Positions 13,671 through 27,999 of a stretch of 64,000 bases of DNA are shown piece after piece. The notes under the pieces are model-generated. The model saw only the letters and a program-made list of their open reading frames with translations, ran no database searches and had not been told where the DNA came from. The position numbers and the translations under genes were made by a program. The stretch is from NCBI GenBank assembly GCA_964035795.1, contig OZ038322.1, positions 4,454,925 to 4,518,924 of the forward strand, in the 5' to 3' direction. Origin of the DNA: Pterobdella sp. o SKG-2022. Lineage: Eukaryota > Annelida > Clitellata > Hirudinida > Piscicolidae. Positions within the stretch are counted from its first letter, which is position 1; every line of letters starts with the position of its first letter.

Positions 13671-16145
13671 GGCCATCACTATTTCAATCCACGTTGCCTG
13701 TGAACTCCTGAAGATGACGTCACTATAATCATGTTTATACTCTTAATGTGTCTTGTTGCAGCTTGTATTGTTTTGTGTTGTCATGGTTTTGTAGTATATA
13801 TTATAATGTATTGTGTTTTTGTATTATATTATGGACGGTATTTTTTTGTATTTTACACTGTATTTTATTATGTATATCATTTTGTTATATATTGTATTGT
13901 ATAAAACATTTTATTGTATTATATTTTGTATTCTATATTCAATAATACCCCCTAAATACCCCATATAATATCCCAGCTTTACAATACAAACCCACTAAAG
14001 AGGTAATAGTTATGGTGAAAATTGTGCATAGTGAAAAGATATGGCCTCTTTAAATTCTCTGAAAATTTTAGTCATGCGATTTAACCTAGCTTTTATTCAT
14101 TATTATAGGCGTATGTAACCTGTTAGTTTAATATGAGATGTAGTACGGGCTGGTGGTGGTGGGGTTGTGTATTGGACTTCAAGGGGGGTGTTATGGTAGC
14201 ATATTGATTATGTGGTGGTTGTATTATTTGAAGATTTATTAAGTTATTTGAAACTAAATTAACAAATTAAGTATTTTTTTACACAGTGAAACTTAAATTA
14301 GGGAATTAAATCAATAAAAATTTAATATAAACTGAATATAATATTAATATCAGTCTTATAGTGAAGAAATTTCAACCAATTATGAAACAAATGTATCAAT
14401 ATACAGCTATCACAATGCGCTACAAAAATGATCTAATAAGCGACCAAAGGCATAGGAGTCTTACATGAATTAATGATAGGAGTTGGCACGCTTGAAAGAG
14501 AATCTGAGATTTAATCAAGAATCCCCTCCCTACACTGAAATACAACAAAGACCAAGTGTGTTATAGTTTGGGTTGTTAATAAAGTTTAGAGATTTAACAT
14601 AGCTTAGAGATTTGATATAGTTTTAAGAGTTATGGGCGGTTATTGTGTTGGTGTGTTTAACAGTGTTTCTTTGTCATGTCGTTTAATTTTATAGTGATTT
14701 TCATTAATACTACTATTAGTTTATTTGTGAGACGCAGTTTGCGAACTAGGTTTGCTACAGAGGCGCTAATATTAACAAATTAATATTAATTTCAGTTCTG
14801 ATATTAGTACTGATAAAAGATATAAGTTTATATGAATCAGTCATAAATTATCCAGTGTTTGAATGCTCATATTGACTGACTTTTTGACTAAATCAAAAGT
14901 AATTTAATAGTCATTTTACACACTTTTTATATCTGTTTTGTTTCAATTCTTATTTGAGTTTATTAATTTATTTTTTAATTATGGTGGAAGTTATTTATTG
15001 GGTTTTGTTGATTTTGGTTAAATTAAATTTTTAATTTGCAATTATATTGAAATTTGAATTAATTGAATTCAATTTTAAATTCCACTAACAATTAATTAAA
15101 TTTCCAAAGCAAATTTAGTTATAATTATCAAATTAATTACAATTTTTAATTTAATTCAATTCAACATAATTTTGAAATTGTAATTAACATTATTGGTAAT
15201 TGATGGAAAATTAAAGTAAATTATATAAAAACTCAGTTTAAAATTTGGAGTCATATTAAAAAACTACTTAAACTATAATGCACATTTAAACACAAATAAA
15301 TCACCTTCAAATAATCTCAGTGATTAAGTTTCCTTGGAAATCTACTATGACTTAGACTGTGTTAAAATAAATAAGCTTGTCCAAAAAGGCAGCAATTTGA
15401 ATCAAATATGGAGAAAAAATTATTAATGAATTTCTCTCCATTAGGTAAAAATTCTATCAGAAACACACTCTGTTTTCAGCCTGTTAACAAATATATCCTG
15501 GATTTCAAAATAAATCAATCAAATGTAAACATGCGAAAAGTAGATTTAAAAAATAAAAATGGATGATAGCAGAGTTTGTGTTTTTGTTTTTTGTTATTTT
15601 CCAGCAAAACAGCCTTAACTGGCTGAAGAGCTGTATTTTTTGAGTTAAATAGATTAAGATTAATTTTTTGATATTTAATTTTTTTTCAACCTAATTTTTG
15701 AATATAATAATATTTAATTTTTAATTTCAATATTGGATTTTGAAAAAATTGAATTAAAAATAATTACTAAATGAAGTAAAGTGATATTTTAATTATTTGT
15801 TAAAAATCCAATCAAACTATGTAGAAACAACAAGTAGAATCATAATCAATGCTTAGAAATGTACAAAAATTTCTTTTTAAAAATAAGGGATAAAAATTCG
15901 AATCAAAATCCTCATATTAAAATTATATTCTAAATTTATTAAGTTTTCTTTTTTTTAGAAATTTTTTTCCATTTTTTTGAAACATTTGAATCCATATTTA
16001 GATTGTTCATACCTCAATAATTCTCCTCCAACACCAGCAATGAGCTTATTTTTGTTCCTATATTTCTTCGATTTTTAATCCACAGTTCCGTCAAACCCAT
16101 TCTGAAACACCGTTTTGTGCAAAAGTTATCAAGAACAACTGAAAA
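13671..16145. other. Upstream region of the Meis gene
   Basis: About 2.5 kb of AT-rich non-coding DNA before the first recognised Meis coding exon. It includes the second dispersed-repeat copy (14729-14762) and an AATT-rich stretch around 14940-15230. I could not recognise a promoter or 5' UTR exon. Confidence 0.5.
14729..14762 (-). repeat. Dispersed repeat, copy 2
   Basis: Matches 12663-12702 with few changes over about 34 bases. On the minus strand it is followed by short AAT/ATA-type sequence rather than a long (AAT)n array. Confidence 0.55.
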
Positions 16146-16696
16146 ATGAAGGAAGAAAAAGAAGAGTTTTACAATTACAACAAAAACAACAAAACCGGAA
16201 ACAAAATCTTAAACCACAACATATCAAACAACAACATAACAAACGAAGAAAAGAACAACAACGAAAATAAACTAACCAACAATAACAACAACAACTATAT
16301 AAAAAACGACAACAACAACAATAATTTTATCACAAACTCAACAAAAACTACTAAACCGACTTCTCCATCGAACACCGAAACAGCGCCAACTAGCGTCTGT
16401 CTAGACACCACCAACAGTCCCCTCAACCACCCTCTCACCGAGCTATCTCCTCTCCACTACAACAACCATCAAAACAACTACAACCATTCAACATCAAGCG
16501 CCACACACTACCAAGATCAACTGCTCCAACCAATGCACCTACCTCAACACGAGCAACAACAACAACAGCTCGACTACCACATGCTTCTCAACCTCAACAA
16601 CAACAACATCGCTCCTAACAACTACTCTGGTAACAGCTTAATACCACCTAATACCTCGGCTGACACGCTCAAACGAGAAAAAGACTTTATATACAG
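16146..16696 (+). CDS. hth/Meis: Meis/homothorax exon 1: Asn-rich N terminus
   Basis: The coding start is the ATG at 16146; an in-frame TGA lies two codons upstream. The exon encodes 183 residues plus two bases and ends at a consensus donor (CAG/GTAC). Its first half is low complexity and very rich in Asn, with Lys and Thr. Its last part, DTLKREKDFIY, matches the segment that precedes the MEIS domain in Meis proteins (ALKRDKDAIY in vertebrates). The Asn/Gln-rich head is much longer than the usual leader. This exon opens the plus-strand Meis gene continued at 17532, 18647, 20918, 22739 and probably 24986. Meis proteins are TALE-class cofactors of PBX and Hox proteins in the nucleus. The identification rests mainly on the downstream exons; the Asn-rich part alone would not be diagnostic. 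Confidence 0.85.
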
Positions 16697-17531
16697 GTAC
16701 GACTAATTGCTTGTCGTCTGCTGTTAAGCTTCAAACAAAAATTTATACGTTGTAAATTTGTTTGTGTTTATTATTATAAATAATTAATTTGTCTATATGG
16801 GCTTTTGTGCAGATTAGAGTTTTTGATTTTCACACGCTTAGTTTATATACATTCATATTTCATTATAAATGTTTTCTTCTGTTCATATTTCAACTTAATT
16901 TTTAATTAATTTTTGAATGATAATTATGCGTTTAATTTTTAAAAGACTGAAAAAATTGATATTTTCCACTTTTCAGTATCTTCATTTAGCTAACTAATCT
17001 ATCCAAACTTAAAAAATTTGTCACAACAGAAATATTTTTATTTAAAAATGATAATAGAACAAAAATCAATCGAAATTCTATTTATAATAAAACCATATAA
17101 ATACATTGTATCAGAATTAATACAAAACCTGATATCAAATACTTCTTATACACAAAACCTTTAAAAACCATGTAGAACCACACTGATCAGCATTGAAATG
17201 ACACGTTGTGCTCCAATACAAGAACACAACATAGCCAGCACTAGCAACATTATGCAACCTTTTCAACATTAAATAATGCCAACCACTAAAACATACCCAG
17301 AACGTACAAGGAATCATGTAGAAACAGCACAACTTATCTATAAGCTGCATACAAACCACAGTGAAACATATCACACAATTCAAACAACTCACAAGTCTTT
17401 TCACGCCGCAACATAACTAGAATAAACCAACTACATCATAAACCAACCAGACCACAACATACCACCACACAACCTCACTACAATATACCACCACACTACA
17501 AACAACCCTCGAAACTCAAACACCCAACCAG

Positions 17532-17754
17532 CCACCCCCTTTTCCCACTACTTGCCATGATCTTCGAGAAGTGTGAGTTATCAACATGTACCCCTAGAGA
17601 CCCATCTTCGTCGTCTTCCTCTTCAGTATCTGCACTTCCAACATCAACATCGTCATCATCAGCTCTTCCCACCCCATCCTCCCTCCCAAACAGCCCCAAT
17701 GACGTATGTTCTTCTGACTCATTCAACGATGACATCAGAGTGTTCGCCAACCAG
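17532..17754 (+). CDS. hth/Meis: Meis exon 2: first half of the MEIS/PBX-interaction domain
   Basis: It starts with one base that completes a split codon (AG plus C) after an AG acceptor and ends at CAG/GTAACC in phase 0. It encodes [16 protein letters not shown], then STCTPRD, a Ser-rich insert, and [10 protein letters not shown] with VFANQ. These are the hallmark first-helix residues of the MEIS N-terminal domain that binds PBX/Extradenticle. A Ser/Pro/Thr-rich insert of about 30 residues replaces the short Gly-rich linker of vertebrate Meis. The upstream intron ends in an A+C-rich tract. Confidence 0.97.
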
Positions 17755-18646
17755 GTAACCATTTTTTTTTGTATTGTATTGTATATTTTGTTATTATTGT
17801 ATATATTGTGGTAGATAGCCATTTTTTTTTGAATTGTATTGTATATTTTTTAGTATTTAAATGCTGTGGTAGATAGCCATCTTGTATTTGTATTGTATTG
17901 TGTATAAAATATATATGTGTATGCATTTTATCAATTAGGTTATCTTACTTTTTTTGTTATTTTGATTGTGGGGGCGTCTACTTTTTATCGAGTGTTGTTT
18001 GTTATGTTCTGTACCACTGTGTGTTTTTTTGTATTAGTTTGTATGTACCATGGTGATGTGAGTGGTGAATGCTGCTTGTGCTTGATATAATTTGGTTTTC
18101 TATTTTTTCAGTTGTGTTTGATAATACTTTTGATAATAGTTGAGTTTGTGACTAATAAAAATTATTTCTTCAAATGCAATTAATTTTGTTTATAAATTTT
18201 TAGGTTATATTCCCTTAAATTTATTTATTTATTCTATTTAATGACAAAAGCGGTTTTGCGACATTGAACATTTTTGTTAATTTCTTTTTTAATGCTTTGA
18301 GGTTTTGCTTCATTTTGATAAATTGTGGTTATTTTTATGAATTCTATTTTTATTTATTGTTATTAATTGAATATGTTAATATACCTATAGTGTATTTAAT
18401 GCTATTTATTTATTCCTATCACTGGCTCCCTTCCAACGGTAGAGCTTTTATATTTGAACTTGGGCGAGCTTTGATATAAAATTTTTATTGAATATTCAGA
18501 TGTGATCAAAAGCTTTTTTTAATTATTTATAATTAAAAGTACTATAATTTGAACCATTTTTTAATGGGATTTTTAAAAAATTAATCAGTATATTACATAA
18601 AAACATTTTGAGATTTTTTAAAAGTGAATTTTTATCAATAATCCAG

Positions 18647-18697
18647 GCAAAGCTGGAAAAGCCATTTTTCTCTGCAAATCCTGAACTCGACTCACTG
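18647..18697 (+). CDS. hth/Meis: Meis exon 3 (51 nt)
   Basis: A 51-nt phase-0 exon encoding AKLEKPFFSANPELDSL, flanked by a CAG acceptor and a GTGAGG donor. Vertebrate Meis genes have an exon of the same size encoding IRAEKPLFSSNPELDNL. It lies between the two conserved blocks of the MEIS domain. Confidence 0.96.
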
Positions 18698-20917
18698 GTG
18701 AGGCATAAGAACCTTATATTAGTATCCATTACATAAAACCAATATAATTAACGTGTATTATACCACTATCGATAAATATAATGTACATTATGAAATATTA
18801 GTAAGTTCAACACAGAAGAGTAATTTGATCTTCACAAATTGTTTTCTTTTTGATATATTGACCTAAGGAGGATCTATAAAATATCTCCAAAATCGGTCAT
18901 AAAAATTAACGAAGGAGTTAGTATTACAATTAAACGGAATATTTCATTGAGTAAAATTTTGACTGGGTGATTTATCTTCGGGAAAGTTGACAATACCAGC
19001 AAAACAAAACGTTTAAAAATTCTTAAAAGCTCTTCATGAATAGAAAAATTGAAAACCATTCAAAACAAAGTAGTGTTACTACACAAAAAAGACTAATAGA
19101 ATCATTAGCATTATTAATTAATAGCAATTAATTAAAAGCTCGCAAATCTGGCTTACAAGTCACCTTCTTTAAACATTCATACATAATCAACCGCTTTGCC
19201 AACTCCATCTGATTCTCTCTCTGCTTTATTATCGTTACTAATACAACAGCCATCAGGCCTCTGAGAATCTACTTGTGTGTTTGTTGAAGGCAGTTTTAAA
19301 CGAAAAACTTCCATTTTTGGAAATTTTTAAACTCAAACAATGAAAATGAGTGTTTTCATAAAAATGTAAAAATAGCTGTGTACAATAAACTCACGAGAAT
19401 TAAGTGTTCTTATCATTATCGCCATAATAATAAGAATAAAAAAAATAATAAAAATAAAAATTTAAAAAAAAAAAATTATTATTATTATTATACTAATAAA
19501 TTATGACAAAGTTGAGTTTAATGATAATTTTAGCTTATTTATGGTAAAAGTACCTTCAAAAAAAGCTCATATTGTGAAGAATAAAAACAAATATTTTTAT
19601 TATTATTTCCATTTTTCTTATTTTTGTTTTTACCATCATTATTTTTAATATTATTGTGTATAGAGCATTTGGCAACCCATTTAACTGCATAGAACTGCAA
19701 TTTTCCACAAAACCTTCAAATTTCGAACATTAGAAACAAAGCTCCTTTATCAGTTCTTTGGAATCATGGTCGTTTCTAATTTCGTCTTAATATCGCCCGC
19801 ATAGATAATTAAATAGATAAAAGATCATATTTATTTCTCGCTTCATACGCCTACCAACATTTGACGCTGTGTTTGATAATAGTTGCTATCTTTGAGCTTC
19901 TCATTAATTGATTTTAATATAACATATGGAGGATATTTAATTATTTATTAAATTAATTATTATAATAATAAAAATAATTAAAAATCAATTATTGAAAAAT
20001 ATAATTTAAATGTAAATAAATAAACTCATTTTAAATGTAAAAAAAATAAAATAAAAATTAAAAATTAATTCAAATTTATTTCACATTAATTAATTAATCA
20101 AGTAAAAATTAAATTTTTCTGAAATAGAATAATTTAATTATGAAACACAAATAAAATTTAATCTCACTAGTTCTTCAAGACAATCGAAAACTATTTCTAT
20201 ATATACAACAAAACAAAGAATTTAAAACTTAATGATAAATATTAAGACTGTCCATAACATATAATGCAATTTTATCATTTTAATATATCTTTAAAACATA
20301 TTTTGACGGGTTCTAAAAAATATAAAAACATATAAATACACTAAAACTTATAACAGTAAATGCCAACCTCTGCATACGCATAGGATAAAACTAAATCTTA
20401 AGAAACTTACGATAACAGATATTCAATACTATTTAGAAATAATTTAGATCTTTGAAAATAAACTTCAAACACTAATTAGATATATAATAAAAATAGATTC
20501 CCGTAACACAATATTAACTTTAAAACACTCTCTAGATAAAAATTGATACTAATTCCCAAAAATTAATGCAGAATTTTAACCCCTATTATTAATACACAAT
20601 GGCTTACAGATGCTATTTAATAGCTCATTGCAATCACTAATAAGATATAATGGAATTTTCTTCAGATACTGTTCAATGGTAGATGTTAAAGACTGTTTAG
20701 ATATATAACTAGACCTTCAACACATAGAATGGTGCATTACAGATGCTGTTAAAATATAAGGCAAATCGTTCCATGGGGAAAATACCCTCATCGAAAACTG
20801 TATCTATTGTTTCTCAATGAAATTGGAACAAATTCTTCCTATTTGGTGTTTCAAAAATGGGAACCCCTAAAAATGGTTTACAAAAATCATCATTGATATA
20901 TATTGCAACTCTTCCAG

Positions 20918-20968
20918 ATGGTGCAGGCGATTCAGGTTCTAAGGTTCCACCTACTGGAGTTGGAAAAG
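20918..20968 (+). CDS. hth/Meis: Meis exon 4 (51 nt)
   Basis: A second 51-nt phase-0 exon, encoding MVQAIQVLRFHLLELEK. It is nearly identical to the family consensus at the start of the second MEIS-domain block. The flanks are CCAG acceptor and GTTTCT donor. The surrounding intron sequence has no long open frame on this strand. Confidence 0.97.
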
Positions 20969-22738
20969 GTTTCTGTGTTCTGTTGTGGTTTTGATGTGTT
21001 CTGTTGTAGTTTGATGTTTTAGAATAAAATTCTATATTTATTTTAATTTTTTGTTTAATCATTTTATTGAGACTTAAAAAATATAAGTTTTGTATTGATT
21101 TGTTGGTAATACAGATTTATTATTTAAGAAAACGTCCAATGAAAAAAACAAAAGGTACTGAAAGAAAAATAAAATGCTTTACCCAAAAACAAAATAATAA
21201 GAGAAATTATTAAAAACACATTCATTAAAAAATTATATAAAAAACAAGCTTAAAAACCATCAAAATAAGAAAAAATTAGAAAAAATCACAAGAAACAAAG
21301 AGAACCATTACGAAAAAAATAAGAAAAAATCATAATAAATAAATTAAAAAAACGATAATAACCACAAAGAAACAAAACAAGCACCAAATCAGCCACCCTT
21401 GCAACACGTGATGTGGTTGGCATTTAGCTACAAAACGTGCAAGTGCTTTGAGGAATAATTGAAATAAGCCACGTCTGCTCCAATCACTTGTATTGAAAAA
21501 CAATTAATTTGATTGAATTTTTTTTATACTGTGTGTTGTTGATGGGTGTTTTTAGTATTGAAATTTCTAGGTTTTGGATATGAAACTTGAAGAATTTAGG
21601 TTGAGAATAGTTATAAAGCCCCATTGATAAAAGTATAATACAAACTTGAGGTTATAAATTTAAAAACTATAATTTGATATATTTAAACTAACAAATATGT
21701 TCTATAAGCATAAAGCTTTGTTGAAACACATCAAAAAGCCATAAAGTCTTAGTAATTAATAAATAAAATGTTAATTCTCATAAAAATCAATTTAAACTTA
21801 TACAATGGATCAAAACTGCAAGACAATGAGAACTCAAACCTAATAGAAAGTCCCTTTTCAAATACTTGCATTACAAAGGCCATAAAATTATTTAAATAGC
21901 GTTTAAATCTTCAATAGAATCAAGTCGCAAACAATCCTAACTGAACAATAAGAGTGAACTCACCTTTAGAACTGTACAATGTGCTTTCATTTATCTCTGT
22001 CAATTCGTGAACTCACAGATCGTATTCTTTTCAAGACTTTTTAAATAGTTATTTAAATAATTATTTTCAATCTCATTTTATTGATAGGAGTTTTAGGCAC
22101 CCATTGGTTGGTTTCAGGTGGTTTATTTTTAGTAAATTTTTCGTCGTTTTACTAGTTTTTTTGTGTTTTCATGAATAATTAATTAGAATATTTCCTCATA
22201 AGAAAACAAAACTTATAGAATTAGGCTTGAGTCATCCAAATCTCGATGCTTTATCAATAACGGTAGAAAAAAGTATCATAAAGAACAATATTTGTTTAAA
22301 AGCAAACTTGACATTGCATTAATATACCATTATTGAGACGTTTTAAAAATTTCGACGTCAGTGAAACTACCAACACAATTCTTTTTACTTAGATTCACTT
22401 TTAGAACACTGACATTTCTAAATTCATCAAATTTGTATTGAGAGAAACCTTTTTGAACCTACTTGAGATAAGTAACATGACCAAAGTAACACCAAGCTGA
22501 AGTATACCACATAAGGTCTAACAACATTGAAGAACAACATATGAAACAATTCAAACCTAACATATCAACTGGTCAAGAGCCTTTGGTACGTTTAACTTCC
22601 ACTATCAAGTGAAGCACACAATATTAAATATAATATAACAGTATACAGGATTAAATATTACCAAAATCATAACCCTAACCAACAATACTCTCCCGCCTCC
22701 ATTACACCACCATCACACCATCCTCCCAACCTCACCAG

Positions 22739-22969
22739 GTGCACGAACTTTGTGACAGCTTTTGCCACCGCTACATCAGCTGCCTCAAAGGCAAAATGCC
22801 CATTGACTTGGTCATAGAGGAAAGAGATTCTTCCACCGTAAGCTACCCATCTCTTTCCGGAAGTCACCAATCGTTCGTCGGAAACCACGTGACCCCGAAA
22901 AGTTTGCTGACGTCATCGAACAACTCGGACGGCAGGTCGAGTGCTAATACCAACGAGTTTTACGAGACG
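22739..22969 (+). CDS. hth/Meis: Meis exon 5: second MEIS-domain block and linker
   Basis: A 231-nt phase-0 exon that begins [18 protein letters not shown] and continues [12 protein letters not shown], the most conserved stretch of the MEIS domain. It then runs into a Ser/Asn-rich linker and ends at ACG/GTGAGT, a strong donor. An open frame continues past the donor to 23074 but is not conserved and is judged intronic. The exon boundaries match those of vertebrate Meis genes. Confidence 0.97.
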
Positions 22970-24985
22970 GTGAGTTGGGTTGAGGATAGATTGATTTATG
23001 ACGTAGTGTTTAAGCTTCTCATTGGCATGAAGAGATGCTTTGAATGTTCGATGAAGCAGCAAAGGAGTGTTTAATTATAGACACAAGGCTATGTTTTGTT
23101 GTTTATTACTTTGCAGTTTGTGTGTATTAGTTACGATTAATGCGCACCTGCTAATCCTGTGTGTTTTATTTATACAAGGCGATTTGAGCGGGTAATTGAT
23201 TGTGAACGATGAGCAAGACAAAGACTTGAAGATGTCTTTAAAAACACGGCAACATCTATCATATTTTTATGCGATTTTTAACTAAAATTAGCTTTGGTGT
23301 TTCTCGAATGACCTGTGCATAGTATAAGCGCCTGCATAATTATCCTAATCCCTAATACATAAGATGGAGATTAGCTCAAATACTGAGTAAAGAACTATTG
23401 GGAAGATAAAACGTTTTTTATCGGTAATTTTGTGCAAAAAACAATAAAAGAAATAAGAAACAACTATAGAGAAGCATGACCAGACGCTTGTGGCATGAGA
23501 TTCGCCTAAGTCTGATTTATTCTGTCTTTTATTCAATATTTTTCAGTTTTTTCATTAATTATTACAAGGTTTTTTTCTCATTCAATCTTTCACCACCTTT
23601 CAAACGAGGTCAACTTTTTAAATTGAAACTTTGAAGATAATTCAAATTGTTTTAAATGATATTTACTTCGGCTTGCTTTGTTTTGGCATTTTTGTCAGGT
23701 ATTCAAAGTTTACCGACCCAACACACAGTACTTTTGGACTTTTCAAACTTTTAAAAAATATTCAATCTGAACTTAACCAAGTTCTTAAACGCATATACTC
23801 CCTCTCGAAGACCATTCAATGTTCAACACAAACAATTATTTGTTTGATACCTTATGCACCTATTTCGTGACTCACACCTCACACTTCCTACAGAAGAATG
23901 CCTGTTCCAGCCTTTATTCCATCTCAAAACAAAACGTTTGTTGAATCGGTGAGCTTCAATAGGTAGCGAGGTAGGGATTCTTTGATCGAGGAAACAATTT
24001 TTCAAGCATTAAATCTTCGATGCTTGCAATGTGTTCAAGCAAAAAACATCGAAAATTTATTCAAAAAATCTTTTACTCAAAATTAATTTCAAAAATCATT
24101 TATTTGACTTTATTGAATGGTCTCATCCCTCCACACACTCAAGACGACCGCAGAAAGACTGTTACGTAAGCTGCGGATCTCTAAGAGATCTCGAAAGGAT
24201 GAAGTTTTGAGTGAAAATTGATTTAATCCTAATAAGCATAGAAAAAAATATTTGTTTTGAAATGTTGCATGCACGTTTATGTTAAAAATTATTGTTTCTT
24301 TGGCATTAAAATTCTCTAATGATATTTTTATATATTTTTTTCGTATATATTTTTTGACACGTTGTAGATAAAGTGAGTACGAATTCAAAATCAAGTCCGC
24401 CTTTATAATTGATAATTGTATATATTAAATCCTGCCTTGTAATGCAGCAGTTATGCATGGCTTACAGATGATAATTAAAATAAACTTCAATCTTCATTTT
24501 TTGCTCACGTGTTCGTTAGAAAAATAACTATTTTTCATGAATTCTTAAACTATTCCACACTAACCTGCCTAGATTTAAGAGCACTGCTCACAAAAATTGA
24601 AAAAAAAAATCAAGAATATCAAATAATTTTTTTTTATATTTTCACTTAATGTTGTTGAAAGAAATTGAGCTGTCATAGACAGCTGACCAAAACATCTCGA
24701 AGTGTTGTTGTGCGTGTAAATTGAAGCTCTATCCGTGAACCGTTTCATTGATCAGTTTATGCATTGTTTATCAATTTTTGTAATTTTATCATTGATACCG
24801 TCATATTTATGAACATAGAAACAAGGCCTGATGTTTGTTTTGTCAGATGAAACATCATACCCTTCAATGTTTGTTCAAAAAGTGTGGAAAGGCGCACTAA
24901 ATTAAACACGTTAAACACACATAAAAACAACACAACAAAGGCATACATAAAAACTAAAAACACATCCAAACAACACCACAAACAG

Positions 24986-25154
24986 AGACACGCGTCTTCT
25001 GCTTCTTCAGTTTTAAACGGAGATGGTTACCACGGCAACAAGCTGCATAGCAACACAGACGACAACCCGAGGCATGGAAACAAACCAGGGGCAGAAGGGC
25101 AAGAAAACACAACCACCACTCAAAACATTCATACAGAGAACGCCAGTGAGATCG
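24986..25154 (+). CDS. hth/Meis: Probable Meis exon 6: linker before the homeodomain
   Basis: A candidate 169-nt exon with a CAG acceptor in phase 0 and a GTTAGG donor, ending in phase 1 with a single G. It encodes a hydrophilic Gly/Asn/Ser/Thr/His-rich segment (including NGDGYHGNKLHSN), like the variable linker that precedes the homeodomain in Meis proteins. Its entry phase fits exon 5 and its exit phase fits the two-base start of the homeodomain exon at 8256 on the minus strand (G plus AA gives Glu before NSVAS). There is no sequence motif that alone proves membership. Confidence 0.65.
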
Positions 25155-27010
25155 GTTAGGTGGAGGTTTCTTTGGGGTGATACTTATTATGGGATTTTTA
25201 TCTGCGTTCAAGCTCAAAGCTTCATGTTTAAAATAGCTTTGAAGACATTTAGAGTTGCTATGAGTAAAATCTTTGTTAATTTCTATTTCAAGTTTTATCG
25301 TAAATTATTAATTATTTTATGATGGGTATATGAGTGTTGTCAATATATGAATTTGGTCAGTATAATTCTATGGAATGTATACCAGCTGTAGGGAAGCATC
25401 AGGTTTTAAAATAAGTTGACGAGGCATGCGTGATGTTGGGATCAAAAAAGACAAGAAAGTTTTATTAGCAGTCAAAACTTACAAAGAGTCAGTCAGAAAG
25501 ACTTCTTTGGATAAAACCTTCAATTATACCTACCAATGTAATGCTGTCAATTATAATACAAAATACGTCTGCTATGAGATATTTAATGTAAAAGATCTAT
25601 TTGCATTGTTTTGAGCTATTAAAATGAGTAAGAATACTACAAAGAATTACAATTGAAGATCATTTTATGCTTAAGAAAGCACAAACAAGATTGCATCAAA
25701 AATCTCAAAAGATTATTTATGCTTTAAAGTAAGAATAATGCAATAATTACTGGTGTAATTACCGCAGAATCTGCGGCAGACGCGTAGGGGGGATGGCACG
25801 CGAATGAGCACTTACGTAACAAGCATTTGGACTAGCTCTTCATAAGGTCACCCTCAAAAGGCTATATAAACTGTTGACACACTTTGCAAATCTACTGATG
25901 GCAAGACAGCTCTGTAGTGGTATTGATAAACCATTCATCAACCTAGCTGTCCAATGGGCGTGTTTCAATCGAACTTACCTGGTTTCTATTGTTGTTGTCA
26001 CTGATTTAGTTAACAAACAACAAATCAACTGGTCCCAATATGAGACTTGGTGATTATGAAGATACTGTTAATATATGCGTTGAGATAATATTTTTTTTTA
26101 TATTATTGTTTGGTAGGCTTATATATATATCAGATTTGGAGCTGTTTAATCATGCATTCATTCAATATACAGATAAAGAACATTTCATCATGCATTGTCA
26201 TTCGTTTTTTAAGGTACAACTAAAAAAATTTGAAACTAAAACAACCTTTAAACGCCAATGAGAATTTTGCAAAACTGATTAACAATAATTTTTAAAGTTA
26301 ATATTGACTCATAAGATATAGGCGTTCATTTGGCAATTAGGCCAACTACAAAATAACTCATATTCCATGAATTATTCATTTTTAGTAAGAATTACTTAAT
26401 CAGTAAAATGAGAAAATGAAATGCCTAGTTTGAGACAACGTATTTTGAGTAAAAATTACAAATTAAACAAAACACAACGAAAAAAAAACTAGAAAATCGT
26501 CACACCCTTCCAGAATTAAAAAACTCGCAAACTCACAAAAAAATGCCTTTTGAAATAAAATGATGGAAAACATAACCTTATATTTTGCTTGGTACCTCAG
26601 TGGGGACAAACACTTTGATCTCAGCCACTCTAAGATCTACAAGCTCTATGATTTACTTAAACATTAAAGTCAAATACCAACGTATAGTCTCTCTTTTTTA
26701 TAAATGCTTCTTCCAAACAGCAAAAAACTGTCAGAGAGCTTCAGATGCTTTCCTAACATATATATTTCATAATACCGTGAGTTTCAGCTTGAAACTATTA
26801 CAAAGACCAAACATCCTCAACATCATACTTAATTTTCAAAAAATACTTTTTTACATTTTAGTTTCCAAAAAGCATTTTTATGCTTCCATAGATGTGTATA
26901 CCCCCCCTAATAGAGCCGCCAATATGCCGTTTAGCTATTATCCTTTCACTCAACGTCGATATAACGGCCAGTTTCAGTTGCTATGTTAGCATCAACATTA
27001 ACAAAACTAG

Positions 27011-27180
27011 TCCAACCATCATCATCCTCAACACCATCATCATCATCCTCAACACCATCATCATCATCCTCAACACCATCATCATCATCCTCAACACCAT
27101 CATCATCATCCTCAACACCATCACCATCATCCTCAACACCATCATCATCATCCCCACCACCATCATCATCATCATCACAC
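27011..27180. repeat. 21-nt CAT-rich minisatellite
   Basis: About six or seven copies of a 21-nt unit CCTCAACACCATCATCATCA plus T, becoming plain CAT/CAC triplets at the right end. Open frames read Thr-Pro-Ser-Ser strings or Asp-rich strings on the other strand. Confidence 0.9.
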
Positions 27181-27999
27181 CCATCACTACCCCTACCACC
27201 ACCACTATCACCCACATCAAATGGATCATCCATTAGAAAAGTGTTTTAATGTTTTAAAGAGAGCATTTCGCTAGAGACAGCATATATTAACAGTGAAGAA
27301 AGAGAACCAAAAAAACGAGCCACACACATATAGTGAAGATTTTATAAGTTATATTACAATAATAGATTTTATTAAAAGAATTATAATACTGAATATAATT
27401 ATGATACCAGAATAATTATGATACCAAAATAACTATGATATGAAAAAAGATTATACCAAATATATTGATAATAAAATAAATACAAATAATACAAAACCTA
27501 ATGAAGGTACCGAAATATACAGATATCAACAATATAATGATAGGGTACGATCGACGGGAGTAGAAATGGTAGTTAGGAAAGCTACCTGGTGAGACAAGAT
27601 CTCAGTGTGTTGATAACAGAGGCAATTACTAGTTTAGACAAAATCTCTTAATGTGGTTGGAGATGGTCATAATGCAGAAGAGGACAATTAACAGATTAAC
27701 ATGATGCAACCAGGCTTTTAATCGTTACCTCTTTTTTTTCTCTTTTTTTAGGTATTTTATAATTGTTGATTTTGTTGTGAATGTTATGAAATTGAATGTT
27801 GCTCAGACGTCAGTGGGTGATTCCTCTCACAACAATCACTCAACCGTGAATATCAATCGGAAAAAACAAAAATTTCTCAGATTAAAATTACACAATGAAA
27901 AGCTTTTTTATATGATCGAAATTCAAAAAATCTATGTTAAGAGATTAATTTGAAAATATGTAATCCACTGTTCATCTAGCTTTAATTTCTCAATTTTGA

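Noticed and set aside
22970..23074. Open frame continuing past the GTGAGT donor of Meis exon 5
   Set aside because: The extension has no similarity to Meis proteins and the donor is strong; treated as intron.
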